A stretch of DNA of 42,317 nucleotides, taken from contig NZ_JARWQD010000337.1 in the NCBI RefSeq assembly GCF_029869545.1, positions 1 through 42,317 on the forward strand, written 5' to 3'. A model generated the notes under the pieces. It made no database searches. It worked only from the letters and a program-made list of their open reading frames with translations, and was not told the DNA's origin. The stretch comes from Nocardia wallacei. Lineage in GTDB: Bacteria; Actinomycetota; Actinomycetes; Mycobacteriales; Mycobacteriaceae. Positions 1 through 7,827 of this stretch are shown piece by piece. Made by a program: the position numbers and the translations under genes. Every line of letters begins with the position of its first letter. Position 1 is the first letter of the stretch.

Positions 1-70
1 GGGGGGGGGGGGCGCGGGCGGCGCCCTCCCCCCCTCTTCTTTATTGGGGGGGGGGGGGGGGCCTGCCCCC
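1..70. other. Poly-G low-complexity contig end
   Basis: The first ~70 bases are almost pure G or C runs, broken by a short T-rich stretch. This is typical of read-end or assembly artefact rather than genome. Codons read through it are not trustworthy, and the gene entering from position 392 on the minus strand cannot be followed reliably below about position 120. Confidence 0.7.
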
Positions 71-392
71 CCGCGGGCGCGCCCCCCCCCGCGGCGGCGG
101 GGGCCCCCGTCTCCCGTGCGGTGCGCGAGCGCCGCACCTCCAGCACACCGCTCTGCTCCAGGCCGCGCACCACCGCCCGATAGCGCTCCCGCAGTGCCGT
201 GTCGTAATCGTGGTGCCCGGCCGCCGCCTCGGCGGCGCCGCGATGGCTGTCGGCGGCGCCGAGTCGCGGTGGGGGTGGCGCGGCCGGTTCGGCGATCGGC
301 GGCGCTGGTCGATCGGAGCCGTCCGCCGGAAGGACGTCGGGCGCGACCGGGATTCCGGTATCCCAGGGCTCGCGCGGGCCCGTGCCCGTCAC
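1..392 (-). CDS. DUF4129-domain protein, C-terminus lost at contig end
   Basis: A GTG at 392 overlaps the TGA of the upstream membrane-protein gene (GTGA, 389-392), so the two are translationally coupled. The product begins VTGTGPREPWDTGIP, has a Pro/Ala-rich stretch, then runs into HDYDTALRERYRAVVRGLEQ followed by SGVLEV. That resembles the short helical DUF4129 domain found in actinobacterial MoxR/DUF58 gene clusters (family knowledge; no function is established). The frame is readable to about position 120, then dissolves into poly-G/C. The transmembrane segment usually seen before this domain is not obvious, so the gene may be a short variant. The identification rests on one motif-like stretch and on context. 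Confidence 0.55.
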   Translation of the reverse strand, partial: MTGTGPREPWDTGIPVAPDVLPADGSDRPAPPIAEPAAPPPPRLGAADSHRGAAEAAAGHHDYDTALRERYRAVVRGLEQSGVLEVRRSRTARETGAPAAAGGGAPAGGQAPPPPPIKKRGGGRRPRPPP

Positions 393-1270
393 GTCACCAC
401 CGTCCGAACGGTGCCGGGCCCGGCCGGGAGGCGGATGTCGCGGCCCTCGCGGCGGCAGCATCGGTCGACGTAGGCCACCACGTCGGAGGCGGATTCGACG
501 ACCTCGCTCGCCGCCGTGAGGAACAGCACCGCCGCGGTCGCCAGCACGATCGTGGCCCAGCGATGGGTGCCGGAGACCTCGGCGACCAGCAGCACGACGC
601 CCAGCAGCGGCACGACCAGCACCAGCAGCAGGGCGCGCAGCGACAGCCAGACGCCGGACAGCCGCCACTGCGCCCCTGCGGCCAGATTCCGTGCCCGCGC
701 CGCCGCGTCGCGATACGGCACCGGCTCGTCGAACAGCACCGGTGCGATGAGACAGCGGCGCGCCCGCAGCCACCCCAGCCAGGCGAGCGCGGGCGGCAGC
801 GTGATGATCAGCGCCGCACCGGGTATCAGCACGCCGAGGCCGATCGCGGTCGACATCGCCCGGTACCGCAGCAGCCGTCCGGCGTTCGCCGTCGGCCCGC
901 GTGCCGCCGCACGCCAGGTGATCGCCCTGCGGTGTGCGCTCGCCAATCCCAGGGGAACGGCGATCCCGCGCACGTACCAACGCAGCAACCAGGCGAATGC
1001 CAGTGTGGAAAGCACTGCCGACCAAGCGGTTCCGATATCCGAGCCCTCGGTGAGCGCCGAACCCGCCGCGGTGATCGCGACCACCGACCCCGCCGCGATC
1101 GCGACCGCGGCCCCCACCAGTCCCGCCAGCGGGCGGACGTGCGATTGGATCACCGCGAACGGCAGATCCAGCAGCTCGCGAAACGACAGCGGCCGACAGG
1201 GCAGCGCCGCGGCCTCGGGCGGCACCGAGCCCGGCGACGGACCGGCCCCCTCGGCCGCGGCTGGCAACAC
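389..1270 (-). CDS. Polytopic membrane protein, glycerophosphodiester-phosphodiesterase membrane-domain-like
   Basis: A 293-residue protein with about five or six hydrophobic segments, near residues 46-70, 83-107, 139-168, 209-232 and 238-259. A conserved-looking N-terminal entry (RPLSFRELLDLPFAVIQSH) precedes the first helix. This RPLxxxELLDxxF opening is seen in bacterial proteins labelled 'glycerophosphoryl diester phosphodiesterase membrane domain', which lack the catalytic domain. No enzymatic motif is visible, so the role is unknown beyond an integral membrane protein. Its stop overlaps the next gene by four bases (DUF4129). The TetR gene on the same strand ends 45 bases upstream and is probably a separate unit. 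The exact start is uncertain because the first ~20 residues are low-complexity. Confidence 0.7.
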   Translation of the reverse strand: MLPAAAEGAGPSPGSVPPEAAALPCRPLSFRELLDLPFAVIQSHVRPLAGLVGAAVAIAAGSVVAITAAGSALTEGSDIGTAWSAVLSTLAFAWLLRWYVRGIAVPLGLASAHRRAITWRAAARGPTANAGRLLRYRAMSTAIGLGVLIPGAALIITLPPALAWLGWLRARRCLIAPVLFDEPVPYRDAAARARNLAAGAQWRLSGVWLSLRALLLVLVVPLLGVVLLVAEVSGTHRWATIVLATAAVLFLTAASEVVESASDVVAYVDRCCRREGRDIRLPAGPGTVRTVVT

Positions 1271-1315
1271 GCGCCCGAGTTTATCCGGGGCGCTGCGGTA
1301 CGGGCGGGTCCGGAC

Positions 1316-1861
1316 TCAGCGTTCGAGCAGGTGGTCGACGACCGCCCGGTAGCGGGCCGGGTCGATGGGGGGCAGTCCGAGCAGGGCGCGCAGATACACT
1401 CCGTCGCCGACCAGGCGGATGATGTCGGCCCGGACCGGGTCGTCCATTTCCTGGTCCAGGCCCGTGCCCCAGGCGTCCATGGTGTCGATGAGGGCCCGCT
1501 GCACCTCGTCCGCGCTGTCGTCCTGTGCGGCGTCGACGGTGCGCATGGCCGCGACCATGGACCGGAACAGCGCTATCTCCAGCGCATCGGCGTCGTCGTC
1601 CGGGCTCGGCGTCTGCAGATACCACTCGGCGACCGATTTGTCCTGCGCGACGGCGCTGTGCAACTGCTGCTCCGCGCGTTCGCCGAGCCGCCGCACCAGC
1701 CCGGCCAGCAGCGCGTCCTTGCTCTTGAAGTGGTACAGCAGGCCGCCCTTGGAGACGCCCGCGGCCGCGGCCACGCTTTCCAGGGTCACCTGGGACATGC
1801 CCTTCTCCAGCAGCAGCGTCTCCAGGGCGTCGAGGATCCGATCGCGGGTGGTCGTTGTCAC
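1316..1861 (-). CDS. TetR-family repressor, probable regulator of the adjacent MFS exporter
   Basis: A 181-residue TetR/AcrR protein. The N-terminal helix-turn-helix covers about residues 7-50 (RILDALETLLLEKG, then VTLESVAAAAGVSKGGLLYH), followed by a helical ligand/dimer domain with a TetR_C-like segment. The GTG start at 1861 lies only 12 bases from a palindromic operator, so the message is probably short-leadered or leaderless and autorepressed. It is divergent from the DHA2 transporter at 1949, with two palindromes between them, the usual layout of a drug-responsive repressor/efflux pair. The inducer cannot be read from sequence. Confidence 0.9.
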   Translation of the reverse strand: MTTTTRDRILDALETLLLEKGMSQVTLESVAAAAGVSKGGLLYHFKSKDALLAGLVRRLGERAEQQLHSAVAQDKSVAEWYLQTPSPDDDADALEIALFRSMVAAMRTVDAAQDDSADEVQRALIDTMDAWGTGLDQEMDDPVRADIIRLVGDGVYLRALLGLPPIDPARYRAVVDHLLER

Positions 1862-1872
1862 GCCCGCAACTG

Positions 1873-1889
1873 TACCGTCCGGACGGTTA
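1873..1889. promoter_or_regulatory. TetR operator site 1
   Basis: ACCGTCCGGACGGT at 1874-1887 is a perfect 14-bp palindrome, with flanking T and TA. It lies 12 bases upstream of the repressor start. The same half-site (TACCGTC/GACGGTA) recurs in site 2, with centres 28 bp apart. Confidence 0.8.
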
Positions 1890-1900
1890 TCCTGTTACTG

Positions 1901-1916
1901 TACCGTCTGGACGGTA
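1901..1916. promoter_or_regulatory. TetR operator site 2
   Basis: TACCGTCTGGACGGTA is a near-perfect palindrome: 7-bp arms around a central TG. It lies 32 bases upstream of the transporter ATG. It shares half-sites with site 1, so one repressor could silence both divergent promoters. Confidence 0.8.
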
Positions 1917-1948
1917 AGAAGAATCGGACCACGGAAGTCGAGAGGGAT

Positions 1949-3583
1949 ATGAACACCACCGCTGTCGCGCGCCGGGCGACCACCCGGGACTGGGCCGGAC
2001 TCGGCGTCCTGGTGCTGGCGCTGCTGCTCATCTCCGTGGACGCGACGGTGCTGGATATCGCGGTGCCCGCGATCAGCGCCCACCTCGCGCCGACCACACC
2101 GCAGCTGTTGTGGATCATCGACGTGTACTCGTTCGTGCTGGCCGGTCTGCTGGTCACGATGGGCACCCTCGGCGACCGCATCGGCCGACGGCGGCTGCTG
2201 CTGATCGGTGCCGCCGGATTCGGCGTCGCCTCCGCGATCGCCGCGTGGTCGGTGAATCCGGAGATGCTGATCGCCGCGCGCGTGCTGCAGGGCATCGCCG
2301 GTGCCACGCTGATGCCCGCCACGCTCGGGCTGATCCGCGCGATGTTCACCGACGCGCGCCAGCGCACCACCGCGATCGCGGTATGGAGCGCCGCGGCCAC
2401 CGGTGGTGCGGCGCTCGGCCCGCTGCTGGGCGGCTGGCTGCTCGAGCACTTCTGGTGGGGCTCGGTATTCCTGATCAACCTGCCGGTGATGGCGGTTCTC
2501 GTGGCGCTGGGCCCGCTGCTGGTGCCGGAGTCGCGCGACCCACACCCGGGCCGTTTCGACCTGGCCAGTGCCGGGCTGTCGATGCTGGCGATGGTGCCGA
2601 TCGTGTACGCGGTCAAGGAGATCGCCGCGCACGGGCCGAGCCTGCCGATGGTGGGTATCGCCGCCGTCGGTGTCGTGGCCGGTGTGCTGTTCGTGCGGCG
2701 GCAGCGGAGCCTGGCGGATCCGATGCTGGATCTGCGGCTGTTCGCGCTGCCGCGGTTCCGCACCGCGGTGCTGACCAGCCTCCTGGCGGTGTTCGCGCTG
2801 GCGGGTGTGCTGTTCTTCGGGTCGCAGTATCTGCAGCTGGTGCAGGGCCGTTCGCCGCTGGACGCCGGGCTGCACCTGCTGCCGGGCATGCTGGCCAGCA
2901 TGGTGACGGCGCTGGTGTCGGCGTGGCTGGTGCGGGTGTGGCAGCCGAGCAAGGTGCTCGCCGGTGCGCTGGTGGTCGCCGCCCTCGGCGCCGGGCTGTT
3001 CGTGTGGCTCGGTGCCGATCCGGCCGCGGGTGCCACGGCGTTCGTCGCCGGGTTCCTGCTGGTGGGCGCCGGTGTCGGTGTGGCGCTGACGGTTTCGTCG
3101 GATCTGGTGGTCGGCTCGGCTCCGGCCGAGCGCGCCGGTGCGGCGGCTGCGGTGTCGGAAACCGCCTACGAGGCCGGTATCGCGCTCGGTGTCGCGGTGC
3201 TCGGCAGCGTGGTGATGGCGGTGTTCCGGCACGGCCTGGACGTGTCCCGGGTGCCGCAGTCGCAGCTGGGCGCGGCCCGCGAATCCCTCGGCGGCGCAGT
3301 CGATACCGCCCGGGGTCTTCCGGACCAGGCGGCCGCGGCCCTGCTGGATTCCGCCCGCGAGGCGTTCGTGGCCGGTATCCACCTCGCGGCGATCGCAACG
3401 GCCGCGATCCTGCTGCTGGCCGCGGTGATCGCCTTCCGAACCAGGACCACGGCAGCCGATCCCCAGCCCGCCCCACGGCCGGAGTCGCCGGTCCGGTCGG
3501 GCCGTGCAACCCGTCCCGCCCCGAAACCCGCTCCCGCCGAAACGCATTCGCCTCGGCAAGCCGAAGACCGCGCGACCCGCTAA
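1949..3583 (+). CDS. DHA2-family MFS multidrug efflux transporter (14 TM)
   Basis: A 544-residue integral membrane antiporter of the EmrB/QacA (DHA2) type, expected to expel amphipathic drugs using the proton gradient. Visible marks are the TM1 acidic motif (ISVDATVLDIAVPAI), motif A in loop 2-3 (GTLGDRIGRRRLLLIG), an arginine-bearing TM4 segment (AARVLQGIAGATLMPATLG) and antiporter motif C in TM5 (WSAAATGGAALGPLLGGWLL). Length and helix count fit 14 TM segments. The C-terminal ~45 residues are Pro/Arg-rich cytoplasmic tail. The ATG at 1949 follows GAGAGGG; the same frame is open far upstream, but that stretch is antisense to the TetR gene. Regulation is presumably by the adjacent TetR protein. 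Confidence 0.93.
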   Translation: MNTTAVARRATTRDWAGLGVLVLALLLISVDATVLDIAVPAISAHLAPTTPQLLWIIDVYSFVLAGLLVTMGTLGDRIGRRRLLLIGAAGFGVASAIAAWSVNPEMLIAARVLQGIAGATLMPATLGLIRAMFTDARQRTTAIAVWSAAATGGAALGPLLGGWLLEHFWWGSVFLINLPVMAVLVALGPLLVPESRDPHPGRFDLASAGLSMLAMVPIVYAVKEIAAHGPSLPMVGIAAVGVVAGVLFVRRQRSLADPMLDLRLFALPRFRTAVLTSLLAVFALAGVLFFGSQYLQLVQGRSPLDAGLHLLPGMLASMVTALVSAWLVRVWQPSKVLAGALVVAALGAGLFVWLGADPAAGATAFVAGFLLVGAGVGVALTVSSDLVVGSAPAERAGAAAAVSETAYEAGIALGVAVLGSVVMAVFRHGLDVSRVPQSQLGAARESLGGAVDTARGLPDQAAAALLDSAREAFVAGIHLAAIATAAILLLAAVIAFRTRTTAADPQPAPRPESPVRSGRATRPAPKPAPAETHSPRQAEDRATR

Positions 3584-3591
3584 GCATCCGC

Positions 3592-3747
3592 GCCGCCGGG
3601 ACCACACGGCCCGTCGGCGTCCGCCCGCTGATGCGGGGACGGCATGGCCCGGTGGTGTCCGCGCCGCTGGTGCGGGGACCGCGCGGCCCGGTCACCTCGG
3701 CGGCGCTGATGTGGGGACTGTGTGGACCGGTCACGCCCGGACCGCCG
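3592..3747. repeat. Degenerate 39-bp tandem repeat downstream of the MFS gene
   Basis: Three clear 39-bp units carry anchors (A/G)TGYGGGGAC at 3631, 3670 and 3709 and GGMCCGGT at 3646, 3685 and 3724. A more diverged unit, offset by 38 bp, precedes them. The rest of the 270-base gap between the MFS and SDR genes (both ending here) has no recognisable gene. The period is a multiple of three, so one frame encodes a 13-residue repeat (for example LVRGPRGPVTSAA), but no start or ribosome site was found. Confidence 0.7.
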
Positions 3748-3853
3748 ACCTGGCTAGCCGGGGCGGCGGCGGGAGTCGGTCGTCGGATGTCTGCGGGGGC
3801 GCGGAGTTGTCGGTACCGATATGTCCGAGCCGTGCGGCGAAGGTGGCTGTCGG

Positions 3854-4609
3854 TCAGACCAGGAGGCGGCCGCCGTCCATGACGATGATCTCGCCGGTTA
3901 CCCAGGCGCTGGAGGGTTCGGCCAGGCGGGTGATCCACGGGACGACGTCGTCCACCTGGCCGATGCGTCCGGCGGGGGCGTCGGCGGCGTAGCCCGCTCG
4001 CTGGGCGGCGACATCCTCCGGCGTCAGCCCGCCGACGCCCAGGATCGGCGTCTCGACCGCGCCGGGTGCCACGCCGTTGACGCGAATTCCCTTGGGCGCC
4101 AATTCCACCGCCCAACTCCGGATGAGGCTGTCCACCGCCGCCTTCGTGGCAGCGTACACCGACGAGACCGCCTCCGCGCGCTGTGCGGAGATGCTGGAGA
4201 CGACCACGATGTTGCCGCCGGGCGAGGTCAGCAGCGGCAGCAGCCGCCCGGTGAGCAGGGTCGGCGCGACGACGTTGACCTCGAGCTGCTCACGCACCGA
4301 CGCGGCCGCCAGCGCGTCCAGCGGGGTGGGACGGAAGATTCCGGCGTTGTGCACCAGCACATCCAGGCCGCCGTGCGCGGCAACGGATTCCGCGATCGCA
4401 TCGACCCCGGCCGCGGTGGTCGCATCGGCCGCAAGCGGCACGACGGCGTCGTGCCGCGCGGCGACCTCCTCGAGGGGCTGGGCGCGGCGGCCGACCACGG
4501 TCACCCGCGCGGCCCCCTGGTCCGCGAATGCCAGCGCCGCGGCGCGACCGATGCCGGTCCCGCCGCCGGTGACGACGATGTGCTGCCCTGCGAACGGCTT
4601 GTCGGACAC
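3854..4609 (-). CDS. SDR-family NAD(P)-dependent oxidoreductase
   Basis: A 251-residue classical short-chain dehydrogenase/reductase, cytosolic. It has the cofactor motif TGGGTGIG near residue 15, an NNAG-equivalent HNAG in LDVLVHNAGIF, the catalytic serine in VVVSSIS, and YAATK as the YxxxK catalytic pair. GRR after the second strand hints at NADP(H) preference, and the C-terminal VTGEIIVMDGG is typical of the family. The substrate is unknown. The GTG start at 4609 is preceded by GGAGTTGAACC. It is divergent from the Rid-family gene at 4761, with a 151-base shared promoter region. Confidence 0.92.
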   Translation of the reverse strand: MSDKPFAGQHIVVTGGGTGIGRAAALAFADQGAARVTVVGRRAQPLEEVAARHDAVVPLAADATTAAGVDAIAESVAAHGGLDVLVHNAGIFRPTPLDALAAASVREQLEVNVVAPTLLTGRLLPLLTSPGGNIVVVSSISAQRAEAVSSVYAATKAAVDSLIRSWAVELAPKGIRVNGVAPGAVETPILGVGGLTPEDVAAQRAGYAADAPAGRIGQVDDVVPWITRLAEPSSAWVTGEIIVMDGGRLLV

Positions 4610-4760
4610 GGTTCAACTCCTCTCGGGCATCGGCCCGCTGCCGTCACCCGATGCGAGGCAACGCGGTCCCGACGGTCGGCATTCCGTGCTTGTCACAGTC
4701 GGGGCATACGCGTCGTCGTCCCCGTGTTGTCAGATGTCACCCGACTCGAAGGAAATTCGC

Positions 4761-5156
4761 ATGTCCATCGAAATCAGCAATCCGGCCGAGCTGCACGACC
4801 CGACCGGGTTCGGCTACAGCCATGTCGCCCGGGTGACCGGCGAGTTGGTCTTCATCGCCGGTCAGTACGACTCGGATGCGGACGGGCACACCACCAGCGA
4901 CGACTTCGCCACGCAGGTGGATCGCGCCTTCGCCAATCTCGGAACGGCTTTGCGCTCGGTCGGTCTGGACTTCGCCGATGTGGCGCAGCTGCGGACCCAT
5001 ATCGTCGATCACGACCTGGACAAGCTCGGCGTGATCGGCAAGAAGGTCGCCCAGATCTGGGGTGACCGCCCGCCGACCCAGACCCTGACCGGGGTGGCGG
5101 CACTCGCGATGCCGGGCATGCAGTTCGAGGTGGATGCCGTCGCTGTGCGCGGCTGA
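4761..5156 (+). CDS. RidA/YjgF-like protein lacking the canonical arginine
   Basis: A 131-residue single-domain Rid protein, which normally forms a trimer with active sites at subunit interfaces. Recognisable parts are the N-terminal strands (RVTGELVFIAGQYDSD), the helix QVDRAFANLGTALRSVGLDFADV and the C-terminal PTQTLTGVAALAMPGMQFEV. In deaminating RidA enzymes the stretch before this last region carries an essential Arg (P-x-R-[ST]); here it reads PPTQTLTG with no Arg. The protein therefore probably belongs to a non-deaminase Rid subgroup. The ATG at 4761 is preceded by AAGGAAA. It ends 16 bases from the convergent lipoprotein gene. Confidence 0.88.
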   Translation: MSIEISNPAELHDPTGFGYSHVARVTGELVFIAGQYDSDADGHTTSDDFATQVDRAFANLGTALRSVGLDFADVAQLRTHIVDHDLDKLGVIGKKVAQIWGDRPPTQTLTGVAALAMPGMQFEVDAVAVRG

Positions 5157-5172
5157 ATCATCCCGACCGCGC

Positions 5173-5571
5173 CTACTTCTTGCAGGTCTTGTCCATGTGC
5201 TGGGTCACCTTCTGTGCGGAGGTGCCCAGCTGTCCGGCGGCCGCGGCATTGGCCTCGGACTTCGCGCGCATATCCGCGAGGCCCCTGGTCGGATCGGACA
5301 GATCCGTGGACGTCATGCTCGCGTTGTTCTTGTTGATCTGCTCGAGGGAGTTCGCGTAGGTCTCCCAGTCGGACTTGATGTCGTCCGGCGCGACCTCGGC
5401 GATCTTGCGTGACTTGCTCACCATCTCCGCCGAGGAGGAACCGGGATCGGTGCTCACCGTGCCCATGTCCTTGACCGCGTCGCAGTACGCGGACGACGAA
5501 TCGCCACTACTACAGCCGCTGAGGACGCCGACGGTAACAGCGCAGGCCGCAACGGCCGTGAAGATACGCAT
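5173..5571 (-). CDS. Small secreted lipoprotein
   Basis: A 132-residue protein starting MRIFTAVAACAVTVGVLSGC. This is a signal peptide ending in an LSGC lipobox, so Cys20 should be lipidated and the protein anchored outside the membrane. The mature part is helical and Ser/Asp/Lys-rich. It has two further cysteines, one near the start (SAYCDAV) and one at the end (DKTCKK), that could form a disulfide. No catalytic motif or named domain is recognised; similar small Nocardia/Rhodococcus lipoproteins are uncharacterised. GGAAGGG lies upstream of the ATG. It is convergent with the Rid gene. Confidence 0.85.
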   Translation of the reverse strand: MRIFTAVAACAVTVGVLSGCSSGDSSSAYCDAVKDMGTVSTDPGSSSAEMVSKSRKIAEVAPDDIKSDWETYANSLEQINKNNASMTSTDLSDPTRGLADMRAKSEANAAAAGQLGTSAQKVTQHMDKTCKK

Positions 5572-5733
5572 GAATACGGGACCCTTCCGTATGTCTCGTT
5601 AGCCCAAATTTCCCCGGGGTGCTCAGCAACCTACCGGACGCGTGCCGACCCGGCCAGCTCGGCAGTGCCCCCAGGTCTCGGGGCACGAACCGGGTGCGAG
5701 CGCTCGAAAACCGTTGGCACCTGGCCTTTTACA

Positions 5734-5749
5734 TGTTCAACGTGAAACA
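5734..5749. promoter_or_regulatory. parS-like ParB-binding site
   Basis: TGTTCAACGTGAAACA matches the bacterial parS consensus TGTTNCACGTGAAACA at 14 of 15 defined positions; the right half is perfect and the left differs by one base. Flanking A and T extend the palindrome. It lies in the 192-base intergenic region between the lipoprotein promoter and the 3' end of the DUF4407 gene. No other feature is seen in that gap. Confidence 0.6.
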
Positions 5750-5763
5750 TTCGGTCGGGAGCT

Positions 5764-7584
5764 TCAGTCCCGGTCCGAGGCCGGGGGCAGCTGTCGGGGC
5801 CCGCGGTACTCCAGTTCGCCCGCACCCGGGCGAGCCTGCAGCGCATCGTTCCCGTGCGGGGCATCCAGGCCGTGCTGCGCCTGCGCGGATCCCCGGGCGA
5901 GCGCGGCGTGGTGTGGATCGTGGGAAGGATAGGACGCATCGATGACCCGGGTCTCGCGCTGCGGTGCGCCGGTCGGCTGTCCGCCGGGCGCGGAATAACC
6001 CGAATCATCGGAGTTCACCGTGACCTTGCGGGTGCGGCGCAGGGTGAAGGTGATCTCCTCGGCCTCCTCGAACGCCTGCCGCACGGTGCGCATCGGGTGG
6101 GTGGCGGTATCGACGGCATTGGCGACGAAGGAGGGCACCAGCGGCCGGATCCAGCGGGCCGCGGTATCGGTGAAGGGCACCGTGCCGATCACCGGAAGCT
6201 CCAGCCCGCCACCCTTTTTCGGCTCCGGACGCGCGGCGCTCGCCGGGACCACGGCCCCGTGCGGATCCACCGGGGCGAGCTGACCCGACGGGAGCCGGGC
6301 GGGCAGGTTGTGCGGCGGTGTCACATTCCCCTCCTGAGACACGGAGCTGTGGCCTCCGGCCGCGGGTGCGGGCGGAAGTTCTGCGAGAGACTCGAAATCG
6401 GCGACCACGCGGCGCGCGGGTTCGGTGATACCGATCTCGAAGTTGCCGATCGCGGCGACGATGCGCTTGCGCTGCCGTTCCCGATCGATCGCGGTGTCGG
6501 CGTGCACGGCCAGGTGGGCCGCGGCCAATTCGTGGTCGGCGCGCAGCTTTTCGGCCTCGGCGCGTACCTCGGCCCGCTTCACCGCGATGGCGGCCGTGGC
6601 GGACTGCTCGGCCCGGTCGGCCGCCGCCCGCGCCGCGACCCGGCGGTCGAACGAGGTCTCCCCGCGCCACCACCGCAGCAGCAGCGGCAGCAGCGCCAGG
6701 GCCACGGCGACGACGATGGTCGCCAACCGGAGCAGCAGGGCCCCGGCATGGCCCGCGGTGTAGTCGTGCATCGCCAGCCAGCGGGCGCCCAGCCCGCGAT
6801 CGCCGGTGTCGAAGGCGTCGGCGCGGGCACCGTCGAGTGCCTGCTGCCGCTGCGTGATCCGGTCGTCGAGGGGCTGCACGCGGGCCTGCGCGGCGGCCAG
6901 CCGGGCGCGAGCGTCGGCGAGCATCTCGTTGGCGGTCTGCGTCTCGGGGCCGCTGCCGGGCACCCCGGTGATCTTGGTCTGCGGGCATTCCGGCGACGGG
7001 TTGTACTCACAGCGCGCGATCGTCAGGCTCTGATCGATATCGCCCTGCGCCTTGGTGATCGCCTGTTCGAGACCGGCCCGCTCGGTGCGCGACTGCTCCA
7101 GATCGGTACGCGCGGTGACCACCGCGGGCGCGGATTCCGTCTCGCGCCTTGCCCTTTCGTCGAGTTCGCGATCCACGGTGCCGCCCAGCAGCACGGTGCT
7201 CGCCAGCTCGGCGACCACCACACCGGCGAGGGCCGCGACGGCGATGCGGCCGATCAGGTCACCGCGCCGCGTGCCCGACAGCGAGGCGGTGGCCAGTGCG
7301 CGCGCACCCGCGGCGATCGCCAGCAGGGCGAGCACCGCCGCGATCGCGACGACCGCGGGCGGCCAGTCCGCGGCGGCGGTCGCCAGCGTCACCACCACGC
7401 CGGAAACCACCGCGAACAGCAGGACCGCGGCGCCACCGAGCGCGTAGTGGGACCGTTCGTGCCGGTCGGTCACCTCGGCTCCCGCGCCGCCGAGCCAGGT
7501 CAGCAGGGCGATCCCGCGAGGAGTGTCGCCGCCGCCGGTGGCCGTGGGAGTTTCGGACGGTTCGGGGACGTGGGGGGCAGTCAT
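5764..7584 (-). CDS. DUF4407 membrane protein with long coiled coil
   Basis: A 606-residue protein. About four hydrophobic segments are visible: two near residues 45-100, one near 112-135 (IGRIAVAALAGVVVAELASTVLL), and one near 280-305 (LLLRLATIVVAVALALLPLLLRWW). Between them lies a ~130-residue charged, Gln/Ala-rich region of coiled-coil character with a Cys pair (CEYNPSPEC). A second long Ala/Glu/Arg helical segment follows, then a Pro-rich cytoplasmic tail. This matches the DUF4407 family, which has no established function. The ATG at 7584 opens MTAPHVPEP. It has its own promoter region, shared divergently with the chorismate mutase gene. Confidence 0.85.
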   Translation of the reverse strand: MTAPHVPEPSETPTATGGGDTPRGIALLTWLGGAGAEVTDRHERSHYALGGAAVLLFAVVSGVVVTLATAAADWPPAVVAIAAVLALLAIAAGARALATASLSGTRRGDLIGRIAVAALAGVVVAELASTVLLGGTVDRELDERARRETESAPAVVTARTDLEQSRTERAGLEQAITKAQGDIDQSLTIARCEYNPSPECPQTKITGVPGSGPETQTANEMLADARARLAAAQARVQPLDDRITQRQQALDGARADAFDTGDRGLGARWLAMHDYTAGHAGALLLRLATIVVAVALALLPLLLRWWRGETSFDRRVAARAAADRAEQSATAAIAVKRAEVRAEAEKLRADHELAAAHLAVHADTAIDRERQRKRIVAAIGNFEIGITEPARRVVADFESLAELPPAPAAGGHSSVSQEGNVTPPHNLPARLPSGQLAPVDPHGAVVPASAARPEPKKGGGLELPVIGTVPFTDTAARWIRPLVPSFVANAVDTATHPMRTVRQAFEEAEEITFTLRRTRKVTVNSDDSGYSAPGGQPTGAPQRETRVIDASYPSHDPHHAALARGSAQAQHGLDAPHGNDALQARPGAGELEYRGPRQLPPASDRD

Positions 7585-7827
7585 GGGATCTCACATCCTC
7601 TAAGTCCCAGGCATTTTCGCATGGTGGCGGAACTGTCGCTCATTCGTCGTCGCCGCGCGCAAATCCAATTCAGCGTGACAGGCTGGGCTGCGTTCTACCG
7701 AGTACGAGCCGCGGGATGTGGTCAGCCTCACAGATCATCGCCGAGTGTCGCCCGCGAATCCCTAGTCTCGGAGGGTGATTGGATACCGAGGGCCGGTTCC
7801 CGGGGTTCGGCGACAGGAGGTTCGGAT

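Noticed and set aside
44..1948. Very long open frame on the plus strand ahead of the MFS start
   Set aside because: It is antisense to the membrane protein and TetR genes; high GC keeps antisense frames open. Family likeness begins only at the ATG at 1949.
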